Source of the DNA: Erythrobacter sp.
Lineage (GTDB): Bacteria; Pseudomonadota; Alphaproteobacteria; Sphingomonadales; Sphingomonadaceae
DNA: 64,000 nucleotides
Reading direction: 5' to 3'
Assembly: GCF_035194505.1 (NCBI RefSeq)
Contig: NZ_CP136573.1
Span: 930,001-994,000, forward strand
The notes beneath the pieces were generated by a model that saw only the letters and a program-made list of their open reading frames with translations, ran no database searches and had not been told where the DNA came from. Below, one piece after another: positions 15,543-23,486 of the stretch. Within the stretch, counting starts at the first letter, position 1; every line of letters starts with the position of its first letter. The translations under genes were made by a program, and so were the position numbers.

Positions 15543-15580
15543 AAAGGGCGTCTCCACCGACGGGCTGGAGGCGCCCTTTT
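15543..15580 (+). terminator. Rho-independent terminator after the micro-ORF
   Basis: AAAGGGCGTCTCCA pairs with TGGAGGCGCCCTTTT through an 11-14 bp stem with one G-U pair and a 9-base loop, ending in TTTTC. It separates the micro-ORF transcript from ilvE. Confidence 0.9.
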
Positions 15581-15595
15581 CATTTGTGCTTTTGT

Positions 15596-15700
15596 ATTTC
15601 GCTCGCCCCTCCGGGCGAGCGTCCTCGGCGAGCTTCCTTCGCTTCGCTCCGGATCGCCTGCGGCTCGCGCGCGTGCGCTCGCGGTCGCTGCGCGACCGAA
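15596..15700 (+). repeat. Multi-hairpin intergenic repeat, copy E
   Basis: On the plus strand: stem I (CGCTCGCC...GGCGAGCG, 15600-15621), TCCTC, stem II (GGCGA...TCGCC, 15627-15658) enclosing TTCCTTCGCT, TGCGGCTC, stem III (GCGC-GCGT-GCGC, 15667-15678), TCGC, stem IV (GGTCGC-TGC-GCGACC, 15683-15697), GA. Every stem differs in sequence from copy D but pairs, while loops and linkers are the same. Confidence 0.75.
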
Positions 15701-15779
15701 CCAGCGCGATCCTTCGCCTTGTCCGGGTCATTCCAACACTGATCTTGCCCTGTGACGCGCGCAGCATTACGCGCATTTC

Positions 15780-16859
15780 ATGCAATTCACCCGCCTGCCC
15801 CACCCCTCGCCCACGCCCGATCACGTCCGCGCGGAGCTGATTGCCGATCCTGGTTTCGGGACGGTGTTCACCGATCACATGGTGGTGATCGACTATGACG
15901 AGGCATTGGGCGGCTGGCAGACGCCGACCATCGGCCCGCGTCAGCCGATCCCGCTCGATCCGGCGGCGAGCGTGCTGCACTATGCGCAGGAAATCTTCGA
16001 GGGGATGAAGGCCTATGCCCATCCCGAAGGCGGGCTCTCGCTGTTCCGCCCGGAGGCCAACGCCGCCCGCTTCAACGCCAGCGCGCGGCGCATGGCGATG
16101 CCCGAAATCCCGCAAGAGACCTTTATCGCCGCGGTGCGCGAGGCGGTGCTGGCGGACGCGAACTGGCTCCCCCCGATCGCGGGCGGCGCGCTCTATATCC
16201 GGCCCTTCATGTTCGCCTCCGAAGCCTTCCTCGGCGTGCGTCCGGCCAAGCAATACAAGTTCGTCGTGATCATCTGTTCGGTCGGCAACTACTTCAAGAA
16301 GGGCGTGAACCCGGTGAAGATCTGGGTCGCGCAGGATTACACCCGCGCCGCCCCCGGCGGCACCGGCGCGGCCAAGACCGGCGGCAACTACGCCGCATCG
16401 CTGGTTCCGCAGGCCCAGGCGACCGCCCATGGCTGCGATCAGGTGGTGTTCCTCGATGCCAAGGAGCACAAGTGGGTCGAGGAGCTGGGCGGTATGAACC
16501 TGTTCTTCGTGCGCGCCGACGGCTCTGTCATCACCCCGCCGCTGACCGGCACGATCCTCCCGGGCATCACCCGCGACAGCCTCATCGCGATGCTGCGCGA
16601 GGAAGGCCTCACCGTGCGCGAGGAGCCTTACTCGATCGACCAGTGGCGCGAGGAAGCGGCGAGCGGCATGCTGCTCGAGGTCATGGCCTGCGGCACCGCG
16701 GCAGTGGTCACGCCGGTCGGGACCGTGGCCTCGCCCGAGGGCGAGTTCCACATCGGCGCGGGCGGGATCGGCCAGATGACGTCCAAGATGCGCGAGCGGC
16801 TCGTCGGCGTGCAGAACGGCCAAATCGCCGACAGCCACGGCTGGGTGATGCGGGTCTAG
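15780..16859 (+). CDS. ilvE: Branched-chain-amino-acid aminotransferase
   Basis: The 359-residue fold-type IV PLP enzyme performs the last step of Leu, Ile and Val synthesis by transfer from glutamate. It has YAQEIFEGMKAYAHPEGG near residue 75, ARRMAMP, YIRPFMFASEAFLGVRPA, the PLP Lys in AKTGGNYAASL, WVEELGGMNLFFV and TGTILPGITRDSL. The length is that of the longer BCAT type. The gene lies downstream of repeat copy E, which occupies part of its leader. Another leucine pathway gene, leuB, is about 5 kb away but on the other strand. Confidence 0.95.
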   Translation: MQFTRLPHPSPTPDHVRAELIADPGFGTVFTDHMVVIDYDEALGGWQTPTIGPRQPIPLDPAASVLHYAQEIFEGMKAYAHPEGGLSLFRPEANAARFNASARRMAMPEIPQETFIAAVREAVLADANWLPPIAGGALYIRPFMFASEAFLGVRPAKQYKFVVIICSVGNYFKKGVNPVKIWVAQDYTRAAPGGTGAAKTGGNYAASLVPQAQATAHGCDQVVFLDAKEHKWVEELGGMNLFFVRADGSVITPPLTGTILPGITRDSLIAMLREEGLTVREEPYSIDQWREEAASGMLLEVMACGTAAVVTPVGTVASPEGEFHIGAGGIGQMTSKMRERLVGVQNGQIADSHGWVMRV

Positions 16860-16863
16860 GCCC

Positions 16864-17223
16864 ATGGTAAAGCCGTTACGGAAATCGTGGTGGCGCGAGG
16901 CTATAGTGGTGGCTGCTGTTCTCGCCTTGGGAATGGCGGGGCTGCGGGTGCTGTCCGAATACCGCACGGCAGAAATGCGCAAACAGAAGCCCGAAATTGC
17001 GCATGGCAGGCTTATCAAGACCGTAATTGGATCGGGCCGCCGCCTGGCTGAAGGGCGCTCGATTCTGGTCGCGCTACCGGACGGGGCGGCGCGATACCTT
17101 CCGCTGAGCGACAGAGATGATCAAGGCTGCGAGGTCGGAAGTCGGGTCGCGTTGGAACGACGCGGGACCAGCTTTATGCTTGCCCCGATCGTGTGCCCGG
17201 ATGCGCGAGCGGGTGATCGGTGA
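16864..17223 (+). CDS. Single-span membrane-anchored protein of unknown function
   Basis: The 119-residue protein has a basic start (KPLRKSWWR), one membrane helix (about residues 13-30) and a small soluble domain of about 80 residues, with a Cys pair around DDQGCEVG and APIVCPDA that may form a disulfide in the periplasm. It starts 4 bases after ilvE stops and overlaps the trhO start by 4 bases (GTGA), so it belongs to an ilvE-trhO transcript. I do not recognise the family. Confidence 0.75.
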   Translation: MVKPLRKSWWREAIVVAAVLALGMAGLRVLSEYRTAEMRKQKPEIAHGRLIKTVIGSGRRLAEGRSILVALPDGAARYLPLSDRDDQGCEVGSRVALERRGTSFMLAPIVCPDARAGDR

Positions 17224-18050
17224 CCGCCGACCTTCACACAGCGTCCGGCATCATAGTCGCCGCGCTCTACCAGTTCACGCGGTTTGACGATCCCGAGGCT
17301 CTGCGCGCGCCCCTGCTCGCCGCGTGCGATTTGGCGGAGATCAAGGGCACGCTGCTGCTCGCCCGCGAGGGGATCAACGGGACGATTGCGGGCGCGCCAG
17401 AGGGCTTGGAAGCCGTCCTCGTCCATATCCGCGCGCTGCCGGGCTGCGAGAGCCTCGACGTGAAGTTCTCGGACGCGCCCGAAATGCCCTTCGGCCGGAT
17501 GAAGGTGCGGGTAAAGCGCGAGATCGTCACCATGGGCGAGCCGGATATCGACCCCACACTTGTCGCGGGCACCTATGTCGATCCGCATGACTGGAACGCG
17601 CTGATCGCGGACCCTGATACCCTCGTGATCGACACGCGCAACGACTACGAAGTCGCGATCGGCAGTTTCGCGGGCGCGGTCGATCCGGCGACGCCGTCTT
17701 TCCGCGATTTTCCCGCATGGTTCCGCGACAACCGCGAGGAACTGCTGGCGGGGAAAAAGAAGGTCGCCATGTTCTGCACCGGCGGCATCCGCTGCGAGAA
17801 ATCGACCAGCTTCCTGCGGTCCGAAGGCGTCGAGGAGGTCTATCACCTCAAGGGCGGGATCCTGAAGTATCTCGAGCAAGTGCCACAAGACCAGTCCCTG
17901 TGGCAGGGCGAATGCTTCGTCTTCGACGAGCGCGTGAGCCTCGGACACGGGCTTGCCCAAGGCACCCACTCCCGCTGCCAGCCTTGCGGGCGGCCCTTCC
18001 CGCTGGGCGAGGCCTGTCCGGTGTGCGGGCCTGCCCCAACCGCAACATAA
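17220..18050 (+). CDS. trhO: tRNA uridine(34) hydroxylase, rhodanese family
   Basis: The 276-residue protein (YceA family) makes 5-hydroxyuridine at the tRNA wobble base. It has an N-terminal acylphosphatase-like region with GTLLLAREGINGTIAG, the rhodanese domain with VIDTRNDYEVAIGSF, and the active-site Cys186 in MFCTGGIRCEKSTSFL, followed by the C-terminal VYHLKGGILKYLEQ and a Cys-rich tail (CQPCGRP...ACPVCGP). The start is a GTG overlapping the previous stop. Length and motifs are normal. Confidence 0.9.
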   Translation: MTADLHTASGIIVAALYQFTRFDDPEALRAPLLAACDLAEIKGTLLLAREGINGTIAGAPEGLEAVLVHIRALPGCESLDVKFSDAPEMPFGRMKVRVKREIVTMGEPDIDPTLVAGTYVDPHDWNALIADPDTLVIDTRNDYEVAIGSFAGAVDPATPSFRDFPAWFRDNREELLAGKKKVAMFCTGGIRCEKSTSFLRSEGVEEVYHLKGGILKYLEQVPQDQSLWQGECFVFDERVSLGHGLAQGTHSRCQPCGRPFPLGEACPVCGPAPTAT

Positions 18051-18061
18051 GGCCCCGCGCC

Positions 18062-18691
18062 GTGAGCCTGCCCGTCCTCTATTCCTTCCGCCGCTGCCCC
18101 TATGCCATGCGGGCGCGCTTGGCGCTGTGGGCGGCGGGCGTGACGGTGGAATTGCGCGAGGTAAAGCTCGCCGCCAAACCACCCGCGCTGGTTGCAGCGA
18201 GCCCCAAGGCGACCGTGCCGGTGCTGGTGCTTTCCGACGGACAAGTGATCGACCAGAGCCTCGACATCATGCGCTGGGCTTTGGCGCAAAGCGATCCCGA
18301 GGGCTGGCTGGCTGGCGATGATGCAGCGCTGATCGCCACCAATGACGGAGTGTTCAAGCACCACCTCGACCGCGCGAAATATCCCGGGCGCTATGACGAG
18401 GACGGCGTGACCGATCACCGCGCGGCTGCCCTCGCATTGCTCGCACCGCTGGAAGAGCGGCTGGCCGATGCGCCTTTCCTATGCGGGGAAACCCGCACGC
18501 TTACCGATATCGCGCTTGTCCCCTTCATCCGCCAGTTCGCCGCGATTGACCCGGCATGGTTCGCCGCGCAAGGCTTGCCGCGCTTGCAAATCTGGCTCGA
18601 CACCCTGCTCGCCTCCGAGCTGTTCGCGGCCGTCATGCCGAAGTTTGCGCCATGGCAGGAAGGCGACGCGCCGGTGCTGTTCGGGCCCTAG
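18062..18691 (+). CDS. Glutathione S-transferase family protein
   Basis: The 209-residue protein starts VLYSFRRCPYAMRARLAL, a thioredoxin-fold N-domain with the CPYAMR active-site helix, then KATVPVLVLSDGQVIDQSLDIMRW for the cis-Pro and glutathione-binding Asp-Gln-Ser segment. The C-domain is helical with TLTDIALVPFIRQF. I start at the GTG at 18062, directly before the first strand, 11 bases after trhO. The substrate cannot be inferred. Its stop codon overlaps the stop of the convergent LysR gene. Confidence 0.85.
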   Translation: MSLPVLYSFRRCPYAMRARLALWAAGVTVELREVKLAAKPPALVAASPKATVPVLVLSDGQVIDQSLDIMRWALAQSDPEGWLAGDDAALIATNDGVFKHHLDRAKYPGRYDEDGVTDHRAAALALLAPLEERLADAPFLCGETRTLTDIALVPFIRQFAAIDPAWFAAQGLPRLQIWLDTLLASELFAAVMPKFAPWQEGDAPVLFGP

Positions 18692-19587
18692 CACCCCAGC
18701 CTCTCCCGGAAGGAATCGACCAGCCAGCTTGCCGCAGGGCCGAGCCGCGTGTCGCGCCGCCACAGGGCATTCAAGGTGTAATGCGCGCCGGGTTTCTCCG
18801 GCAGATCGAGCTCCACCAGCGCTCCGCTCGCCAGATCGCCCGCCACCATGCCGCGCGGCATATTGCCCCAGCCCAGCCCCTCCTTCAGCAGCGCATGCTT
18901 GGCGCCAAGGTCCCCCAGCCGCCATGTCAGCGGGCTGAGGACGGAAAACTCGCGGCCCTCGGTCAGAGGTGATCGGTCGGTGAGGACGAGTTGCAGGTGA
19001 CGGCGGCTTTCGCCCGGAGCCACGCCGGCCCGCGCGAGGGGGTGGAAGGGCGCTGCGACGGGAATCAGATCGACCGCGCCCACCGCCTGGCGTTCGAGCG
19101 AGGGCTGATCGCCGATCACCGGCCCGCCGATGGCAAGGTCTGCCTCGCCACCGATCAGGCAGGCGGCGACCGCGCCCAGCCCCTCGATCCGGAGCGTGAG
19201 CGCGCAGGTCGGGAACATCTGGCGGAAGGCGCCCAGCACCTGCGCGGTGACCTCGCCCGGCATCATGACGTCGATCACCAGCGTCAGCGACGGCTCCTGC
19301 CCGGCATGGAGCGAGCGCGCCTTGGCGAGCAGCGCGTCGACCCCGTCGGCGACGGAGCGCGCTTCGGCCAGCAGACCCTCGCCCGCCGCCGTCAGCACCG
19401 GACGGCGCGAGCCTTCGCGGTCGAACAGGGTGAGCGCGAGCGCCGCCTCCAATTGCGCGATGCCATAGGAGATTGCCGAGATTGCCCGCCCGCTCGCCCG
19501 GGCCGCGCCGCCGAAGCTGCCGTGTTCGGCGACGGCGATGAAGATGCGCAATTGATCGAGCGTGGGTTCACCGAGCTTCATGGGCAA
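18688..19587 (-). CDS. LysR family transcriptional regulator of the pirin/azoreductase genes
   Basis: The 299-residue regulator has an N-terminal winged helix (TLDQLRIFIAVAEHGSFGGA, then ISAISYGIAQLEAALALTLFDRE), a linker helix and an effector domain. It diverges from pirin and azoR; LysR/pirin/azoreductase is a familiar layout for quinone or electrophile response. A perfect 15-bp palindrome (19698-19712) with a T-N11-A core lies in the gap and is the likely operator. An ATG at 19581 is an alternative start. The signal is probably a reactive quinone or oxidant, by analogy. Confidence 0.9.
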   Translation of the reverse strand: MPMKLGEPTLDQLRIFIAVAEHGSFGGAARASGRAISAISYGIAQLEAALALTLFDREGSRRPVLTAAGEGLLAEARSVADGVDALLAKARSLHAGQEPSLTLVIDVMMPGEVTAQVLGAFRQMFPTCALTLRIEGLGAVAACLIGGEADLAIGGPVIGDQPSLERQAVGAVDLIPVAAPFHPLARAGVAPGESRRHLQLVLTDRSPLTEGREFSVLSPLTWRLGDLGAKHALLKEGLGWGNMPRGMVAGDLASGALVELDLPEKPGAHYTLNALWRRDTRLGPAASWLVDSFRERLGC

Positions 19588-19595
19588 GCATCAAG

Positions 19596-19661
19596 CCGTT
19601 CGTGTCGAGCGCAGTCGAGACACCAGTGCATGCGCCTCTCGACTGCGCTCGAGGCGAACGG
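19596..19661. repeat. Long imperfect palindrome (REP-like)
   Basis: Arms 19596-19620 and 19637-19661 are 25 bp each with two mismatches (CCGTTCG.. TCGAGCGCAGTCGAGA) and a 16-base loop. The unit GTCGAGCGCAGTCGAGAC is of a type widely scattered between genes in alphaproteobacteria. Confidence 0.8.
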
Positions 19662-19697
19662 GGAATGGCTAGGAATGGCCGTCATCATTCCTGTTTG

Positions 19698-19712
19698 TTC
19701 GGATAATCCGAA
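19698..19712. promoter_or_regulatory. Perfect 15-bp palindrome TTCGGATAATCCGAA, likely LysR operator
   Basis: It lies 81 bp before the pirin start and 111 bp before the LysR start, in the divergent promoter region, and contains the T-N11-A form of LysR sites. A TTGGCA hexamer follows at 19718 and may be a -35 element for pirin. Confidence 0.65.
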
Positions 19713-19792
19713 CATCTTGGCAAGTTTTATCGCACTTATCAGTTTGCCTGTGTCAGCCTATCTCCGCTGCAACGCTCTCAAGGAGACAGGAC

Positions 19793-20494
19793 ATGATCGA
19801 ACTTCGCCCCTTCAACACCCTCGGCGCGGCCAACCACGGCTGGCTCGATGCGCGCCACCACTTCTCCTTTGCCGCCTATCACGATCCTGCCCGCGTCCAC
19901 TGGGGCGCGCTGCGTGTGTGGAACGACGATGCGATTGCGGCGGGCACGGGTTTCCCCACCCACCCGCACGCTGACATGGAGATCATCACCTATGTCCGCG
20001 CCGGCGCCATCACGCACCGCGATTCCATGGGCAATGAAGGCCGCACCGAAGCGGGCGATGTGCAGGTGATGAGCGCCGGCAGCGGCGTGCGCCATTCGGA
20101 ATACAATCTCGAAGGCGAGGAGACCCGGATCTTCCAGATCTGGATCATCCCCGAAACCCGCGGCGGTGAACCGAGCTGGGGCGCGCGCCAGTTCCCCAAG
20201 GAAAGCCGTGCGGGGGCCTTCGTGCCGCTCGCCAGCGGTGTTGCCAACGACGATGATGCCTTGCCGATCCGCGCCGATGCCCGCGTGCTGGGCGCGACGC
20301 TTCTGGCGGGCGAGAGCGTGACCTACACGCCCCGCAGCGCCGATCGCCACCTCTACCTCGTGCCCGCCACGGGCCGGGTGAAGATCGGCGAAGTCGAGGC
20401 TGTCGCCCGCGACGGGGTGGCGATCACCCAGCTTGCCCAAGTCACCATCACCGCGCTCGAAGACAGCGAAGTCGTGCTGGTCGACGCGGCCTGA
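19793..20494 (+). CDS. Pirin family protein (quercetin 2,3-dioxygenase-like)
   Basis: The 233-residue bicupin begins with the pirin core: GWLDARHHFSFAAYHDP, WGALRVWNDD, GTGFPTHPHADMEIITYV (metal-binding His-x-His and Glu/His region) and HRDSMGNEGRTEAGDVQVMSAG. YhaK/pirin proteins bind Fe and some oxidise quercetin; others act as redox sensors. AAGGAGACAGGAC precedes the ATG. It shares a promoter region with the divergent LysR gene and probably a transcript with azoR, from which it is separated by a strong hairpin at 20502. Confidence 0.9.
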   Translation: MIELRPFNTLGAANHGWLDARHHFSFAAYHDPARVHWGALRVWNDDAIAAGTGFPTHPHADMEIITYVRAGAITHRDSMGNEGRTEAGDVQVMSAGSGVRHSEYNLEGEETRIFQIWIIPETRGGEPSWGARQFPKESRAGAFVPLASGVANDDDALPIRADARVLGATLLAGESVTYTPRSADRHLYLVPATGRVKIGEVEAVARDGVAITQLAQVTITALEDSEVVLVDAA

Positions 20495-20501
20495 TCCCCC
20501 C

Positions 20502-20540
20502 GGAGCCGGCCGGTTCCCCCTCCTCTCCCCGGCCGGCTCC
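20502..20540 (+). other. GC-rich hairpin between pirin and azoR
   Basis: GGAGCCGGCCGG and CCGGCCGGCTCC form a perfect 12-bp stem with a 15-base C/T-rich loop. There is no U-tract, so it is unlikely to terminate by itself. It may stabilise the pirin message or set the ratio of the two proteins. Confidence 0.7.
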
Positions 20541-20566
20541 ACCCCTCTCTTTCAAGGACATGTGCA

Positions 20567-21154
20567 ATGAGCAACATTCTCTACATCACCGCCAGCATCC
20601 GCTCCGACGCCGAAAGCATCTCGCGCGGGATCGGCCAGCGTCTGGTCGAAGGTCTTGCCGCGAAGACCGGTGCAAGTGTCACCACCCGGGATCTGGCGGC
20701 CAATGATCTGCCCTACGTGAGCGCCGAGCGCTTTGCCGCGAACCTCACCCCCGCAGCCGAGCGGACGGCCGATCTGGCCGCCATCGCCGACACGCTGATC
20801 GCCGAATTGCAAGACGCCGACACCATCATCATCGCCAGCCCCGTCTATAATTTCGGCCCGCCCGCGAGCCTCAAGGCTTGGGCCGATCTTGTCGCGCGCG
20901 CCGGCACCACCTTCCGCTACACCCCTACCGGCCCCGAAGGCCTGCTGACGGGCAAGACAGCCTATCTCGCCATCGCAACGGGCGGCACACCGGTGGGGGC
21001 CGAGTTCGACTTCATGAGCCGCTGGCTGACCTTCTTCCTCGGCTTCATCGGTATCAGCGATGTCGAGGTGATCGCCGCCGACGGGATCATGGGGCAGGAC
21101 GGCACAGCGAAAATCGCCGCAGCGCAGGAGGCCGCGACACAGCTGGCGGCCTGA
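20567..21154 (+). CDS. azoR: FMN-dependent NADH-azoreductase
   Basis: This 195-residue flavodoxin-fold enzyme reduces quinones and azo bonds with NADH. It shows ILYITASIRSDAESISRGIG (FMN phosphate loop), IIASPVYNFGPPASLKAWADLVARAGTTFRYT (isoalloxazine-binding PxYNF and following helix) and AIATGGTP. CAAGGACATGTGCA precedes the start. It follows pirin on the same strand, and control by the upstream LysR regulator would form a quinone-detoxification unit. Confidence 0.92.
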   Translation: MSNILYITASIRSDAESISRGIGQRLVEGLAAKTGASVTTRDLAANDLPYVSAERFAANLTPAAERTADLAAIADTLIAELQDADTIIIASPVYNFGPPASLKAWADLVARAGTTFRYTPTGPEGLLTGKTAYLAIATGGTPVGAEFDFMSRWLTFFLGFIGISDVEVIAADGIMGQDGTAKIAAAQEAATQLAA

Positions 21155-21181
21155 TCCGGCCCCGAGGCCGCTGCGCCGGCC

Positions 21182-22531
21182 TTACCCCGTCGGCGCGGCG
21201 GTATCGAGCACCATGGCGGTGCGGGCGGCACGCGCGTAATATTCCGGGCGGCGTGGAAACTTCACGATCAGCATCAGCCCCAGCGCCACCAGATAGCCCC
21301 CGCCCACCACCAGGAAAATCGACGACAGCCCGCCCATCATGTCGGTCTTGCCGAGCATGAAGGCGCCGAAGGAAATCCCGAAATTCGAGACCGCCATGTA
21401 GATCGTGAACTGGGTTGCGGCGACCTTGGGATCGCATAGTCGCATCGGGATCGGCAGCAGCGCCACGGTCAGCAGCATGTCGAGCGAGACCCACGCAAAG
21501 ATGAAGGCCGCCACCACCCGCGGGTCGCTCCAATAGGGCTCGCCCCAATACATGCCCGCCAGCATGACAAGGCCGACGCCGAGCCACAGAATCGCGATGC
21601 GCTTGGCGCCGAAACGGTCGCCCAGCCAGCCGCCCAGCGTCATGCACAGCACGCCCGCCACAAGCCCTGCCATGGCGGTGAGCGAGGCGATCTGGGCGGT
21701 GCCAAGACCGGCGTAATTGGCACCGATCAGCGGCCCCGCACCGCTCGCAGCGCCATAGAGAGTCCCGCGCCCCAGCAGCACCGGCAGGAACAGCAGGCTG
21801 ACCGGGCGGGTGAGCGCCACAAGGGTCGTCCCGAGGAGCGGCCACCACGCCGCAAGCTGGATTTCGAGATTGCGCGGATTGGCACTGCCTGCGCTCCACG
21901 GCAGACGCCGCTCGCCCACCCGCTCGCGCACAACCGCAAGGTAGAGCGAGAGCGCGCAGATCAGCGCAGCGACAATCAGGTAGGCGGTGGGCGCGCCGTA
22001 ATCCTCGATCACGAAGCCGCACAGCGCGGTCGCGGTGGCAACACCGATCGATTGCCCGCCGAACATCATGCCACTGCCGCGCGCCCGCTCGTCCTCGCTC
22101 ATGATATCGACCGCAAGCCCGTCAACCGCGACATCCTGGAAGGTGGTCGCAAGGTTCACCGTAAAGCCGATTGCGCCGAGGATCGCGACATCGCCGACCG
22201 CGGGATTGATCAGTGCGGCAGCGACGAGGCAGGCGATCATCACGCTCTGCGCGGAAAGGATCCATGCCCGGCGGCGGCCCATCGCGAGGAATGTGTAGCG
22301 GTCCATGATGAAGCCGTTCACCAGCTTCAGTGACCATGGCAGAGCCGTGAGCGCCGAGACCGAGCCGACTTCGGCCGCGCTCGCACCATTGGAAGCCATC
22401 CATGCCGGGACCGCAAAGAAGAACAGCCCGATCGGCATGCCCTGCCCGACATAGAGGATGAAGAGCGTGAACAGCCGCAAGGCCCGGCTGCGCTCCAGAA
22501 CAAGCCCGCTGTCCGCGTGATCCATCGCCAA
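21182..22531 (-). CDS. MFS transporter, AmpG-like
   Basis: The 449-residue protein has about 12 membrane helices. FILYVGQGMPIGLFFFAVPAW at the N-terminus, LPWSLKLVNGFIMDRYTF after helix 2 and FQDVAVDGLAVDIM resemble the AmpG/acetyl-CoA transporter branch, which includes muropeptide permeases. The charged loop GRRRAW follows. Substrate assignment is uncertain, since many AmpG-like MFS proteins in sphingomonads are not involved in wall recycling and no wall gene is near. It is convergent with azoR. Confidence 0.8.
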   Translation of the reverse strand: MAMDHADSGLVLERSRALRLFTLFILYVGQGMPIGLFFFAVPAWMASNGASAAEVGSVSALTALPWSLKLVNGFIMDRYTFLAMGRRRAWILSAQSVMIACLVAAALINPAVGDVAILGAIGFTVNLATTFQDVAVDGLAVDIMSEDERARGSGMMFGGQSIGVATATALCGFVIEDYGAPTAYLIVAALICALSLYLAVVRERVGERRLPWSAGSANPRNLEIQLAAWWPLLGTTLVALTRPVSLLFLPVLLGRGTLYGAASGAGPLIGANYAGLGTAQIASLTAMAGLVAGVLCMTLGGWLGDRFGAKRIAILWLGVGLVMLAGMYWGEPYWSDPRVVAAFIFAWVSLDMLLTVALLPIPMRLCDPKVAATQFTIYMAVSNFGISFGAFMLGKTDMMGGLSSIFLVVGGGYLVALGLMLIVKFPRRPEYYARAARTAMVLDTAAPTG

Positions 22532-22592
22532 TGTCCCCCCGCGGCGATGATAGGCCTTTATCAGCCGATGGCAAACGCGCAGCCAGCCTGCG

Positions 22593-23486
22593 CTACGGAC
22601 GCACCAGGTTCGGCTTGAAGATCGTACGGCTCGGGCGGATGACGATGATCGCCACGCCCATCAGCGCCATGGTGCCACCAAGGATCAGCGACCAGCCGAT
22701 CTCGTCCCCCGTCAGCCATGCGCCAAAGCCGATGGTGAGCAGCGGGGTGAGCAGGGTGAGCGGCACGATGAGGTTGGCATCATAGGTCTGGAACAGGCGG
22801 AAATAGGCCGAATGCGCGCCGACAGAGACCACGACGCCCGAAAACAGCACGCAGGCCGCAACACCGAGCGGTGCGGCTTCGACCACGGCGATCTGCCCGG
22901 TTTCGAGCAGCAGCGTGGCCGGGATCATCACGATCAGCGTGCCCACCGCTGCCCAGCCCTGCAAGGCGACCGCGCCGATATCGAGCCGCTTGACGAAGAC
23001 CGAGGCGAAGGCCCCGATGAACACGCCCGCAAAGGCAAAAGCGAGGCCCGCCGGATCATTGCTGCCCGATGGCGCGCCGATGGCAAGGCCCACCCCGCCC
23101 AGCGCCAGCGCCATGCCGAGGCCACGCCGCCAGCGCACCTCCTCGCCCAGAAACAGGATCGCGAACAGCACGGTGAGCGGCGCGCCCGAGAGGCTGACGA
23201 TCCCGACAGCGGAGGGGCTTGCGGTTTGCAGGCCGACGAATTGCAGCCCGAAACTCCCCCCCGTGATCGCAAAGCCGATCACCAGCACCAGCCCCAGCCG
23301 CTGCGGCACATGGCGCAGCAGCGGGAACAGCACCGCCAGCACCATCGCCGAACGCAGCACGGTGTAGAACAGCGGCGGCAGGCCGAGCGTCGAGACCGCG
23401 ATCTTGGAGACCACGACATTCATCGCCCAGGTGACATTGCAGAACAGCATGATCCCGAGCGCGGAAAGGGGAACCCCGCCGCGCAT
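22593..23486 (-). CDS. DMT superfamily (EamA) transporter
   Basis: The 297-residue protein has ten membrane helices arranged as two EamA repeats (NVTWAMNVVVSKIAV in the first, FVKRLDIGAVALQGW in the second), with the end LSLILGGTMALMGVAIIV-like helix and a basic C-terminus. It exports small metabolites or amino acids in most known cases. Its ATG at 23486 overlaps the nadE stop as TAATG, so it is translationally coupled to NAD synthetase. The longer frame upstream is inside nadE and not used. Confidence 0.85.
   Translation of the reverse strand: MRGGVPLSALGIMLFCNVTWAMNVVVSKIAVSTLGLPPLFYTVLRSAMVLAVLFPLLRHVPQRLGLVLVIGFAITGGSFGLQFVGLQTASPSAVGIVSLSGAPLTVLFAILFLGEEVRWRRGLGMALALGGVGLAIGAPSGSNDPAGLAFAFAGVFIGAFASVFVKRLDIGAVALQGWAAVGTLIVMIPATLLLETGQIAVVEAAPLGVAACVLFSGVVVSVGAHSAYFRLFQTYDANLIVPLTLLTPLLTIGFGAWLTGDEIGWSLILGGTMALMGVAIIVIRPSRTIFKPNLVRP

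Larger units (their letters stand above)
15024..15779. other. Gene-poor region with hairpin repeats, a micro-ORF transcript and terminators
   Basis: These 756 bases hold, in order, repeat copy D (15052-15153), a leftward terminator (15229-15257), a structured region, the 18-codon ORF (15435-15491) with its own terminator (15543-15580), and repeat copy E (15596-15700) before ilvE. No ordinary protein gene is supported in it. Confidence 0.7.

Noticed and set aside
15435..15580. Classical leader-peptide attenuator for ilvE.
   Set aside because: The peptide has no run of branched-chain codons, and no alternative antiterminator pairing with the terminator stem is evident.
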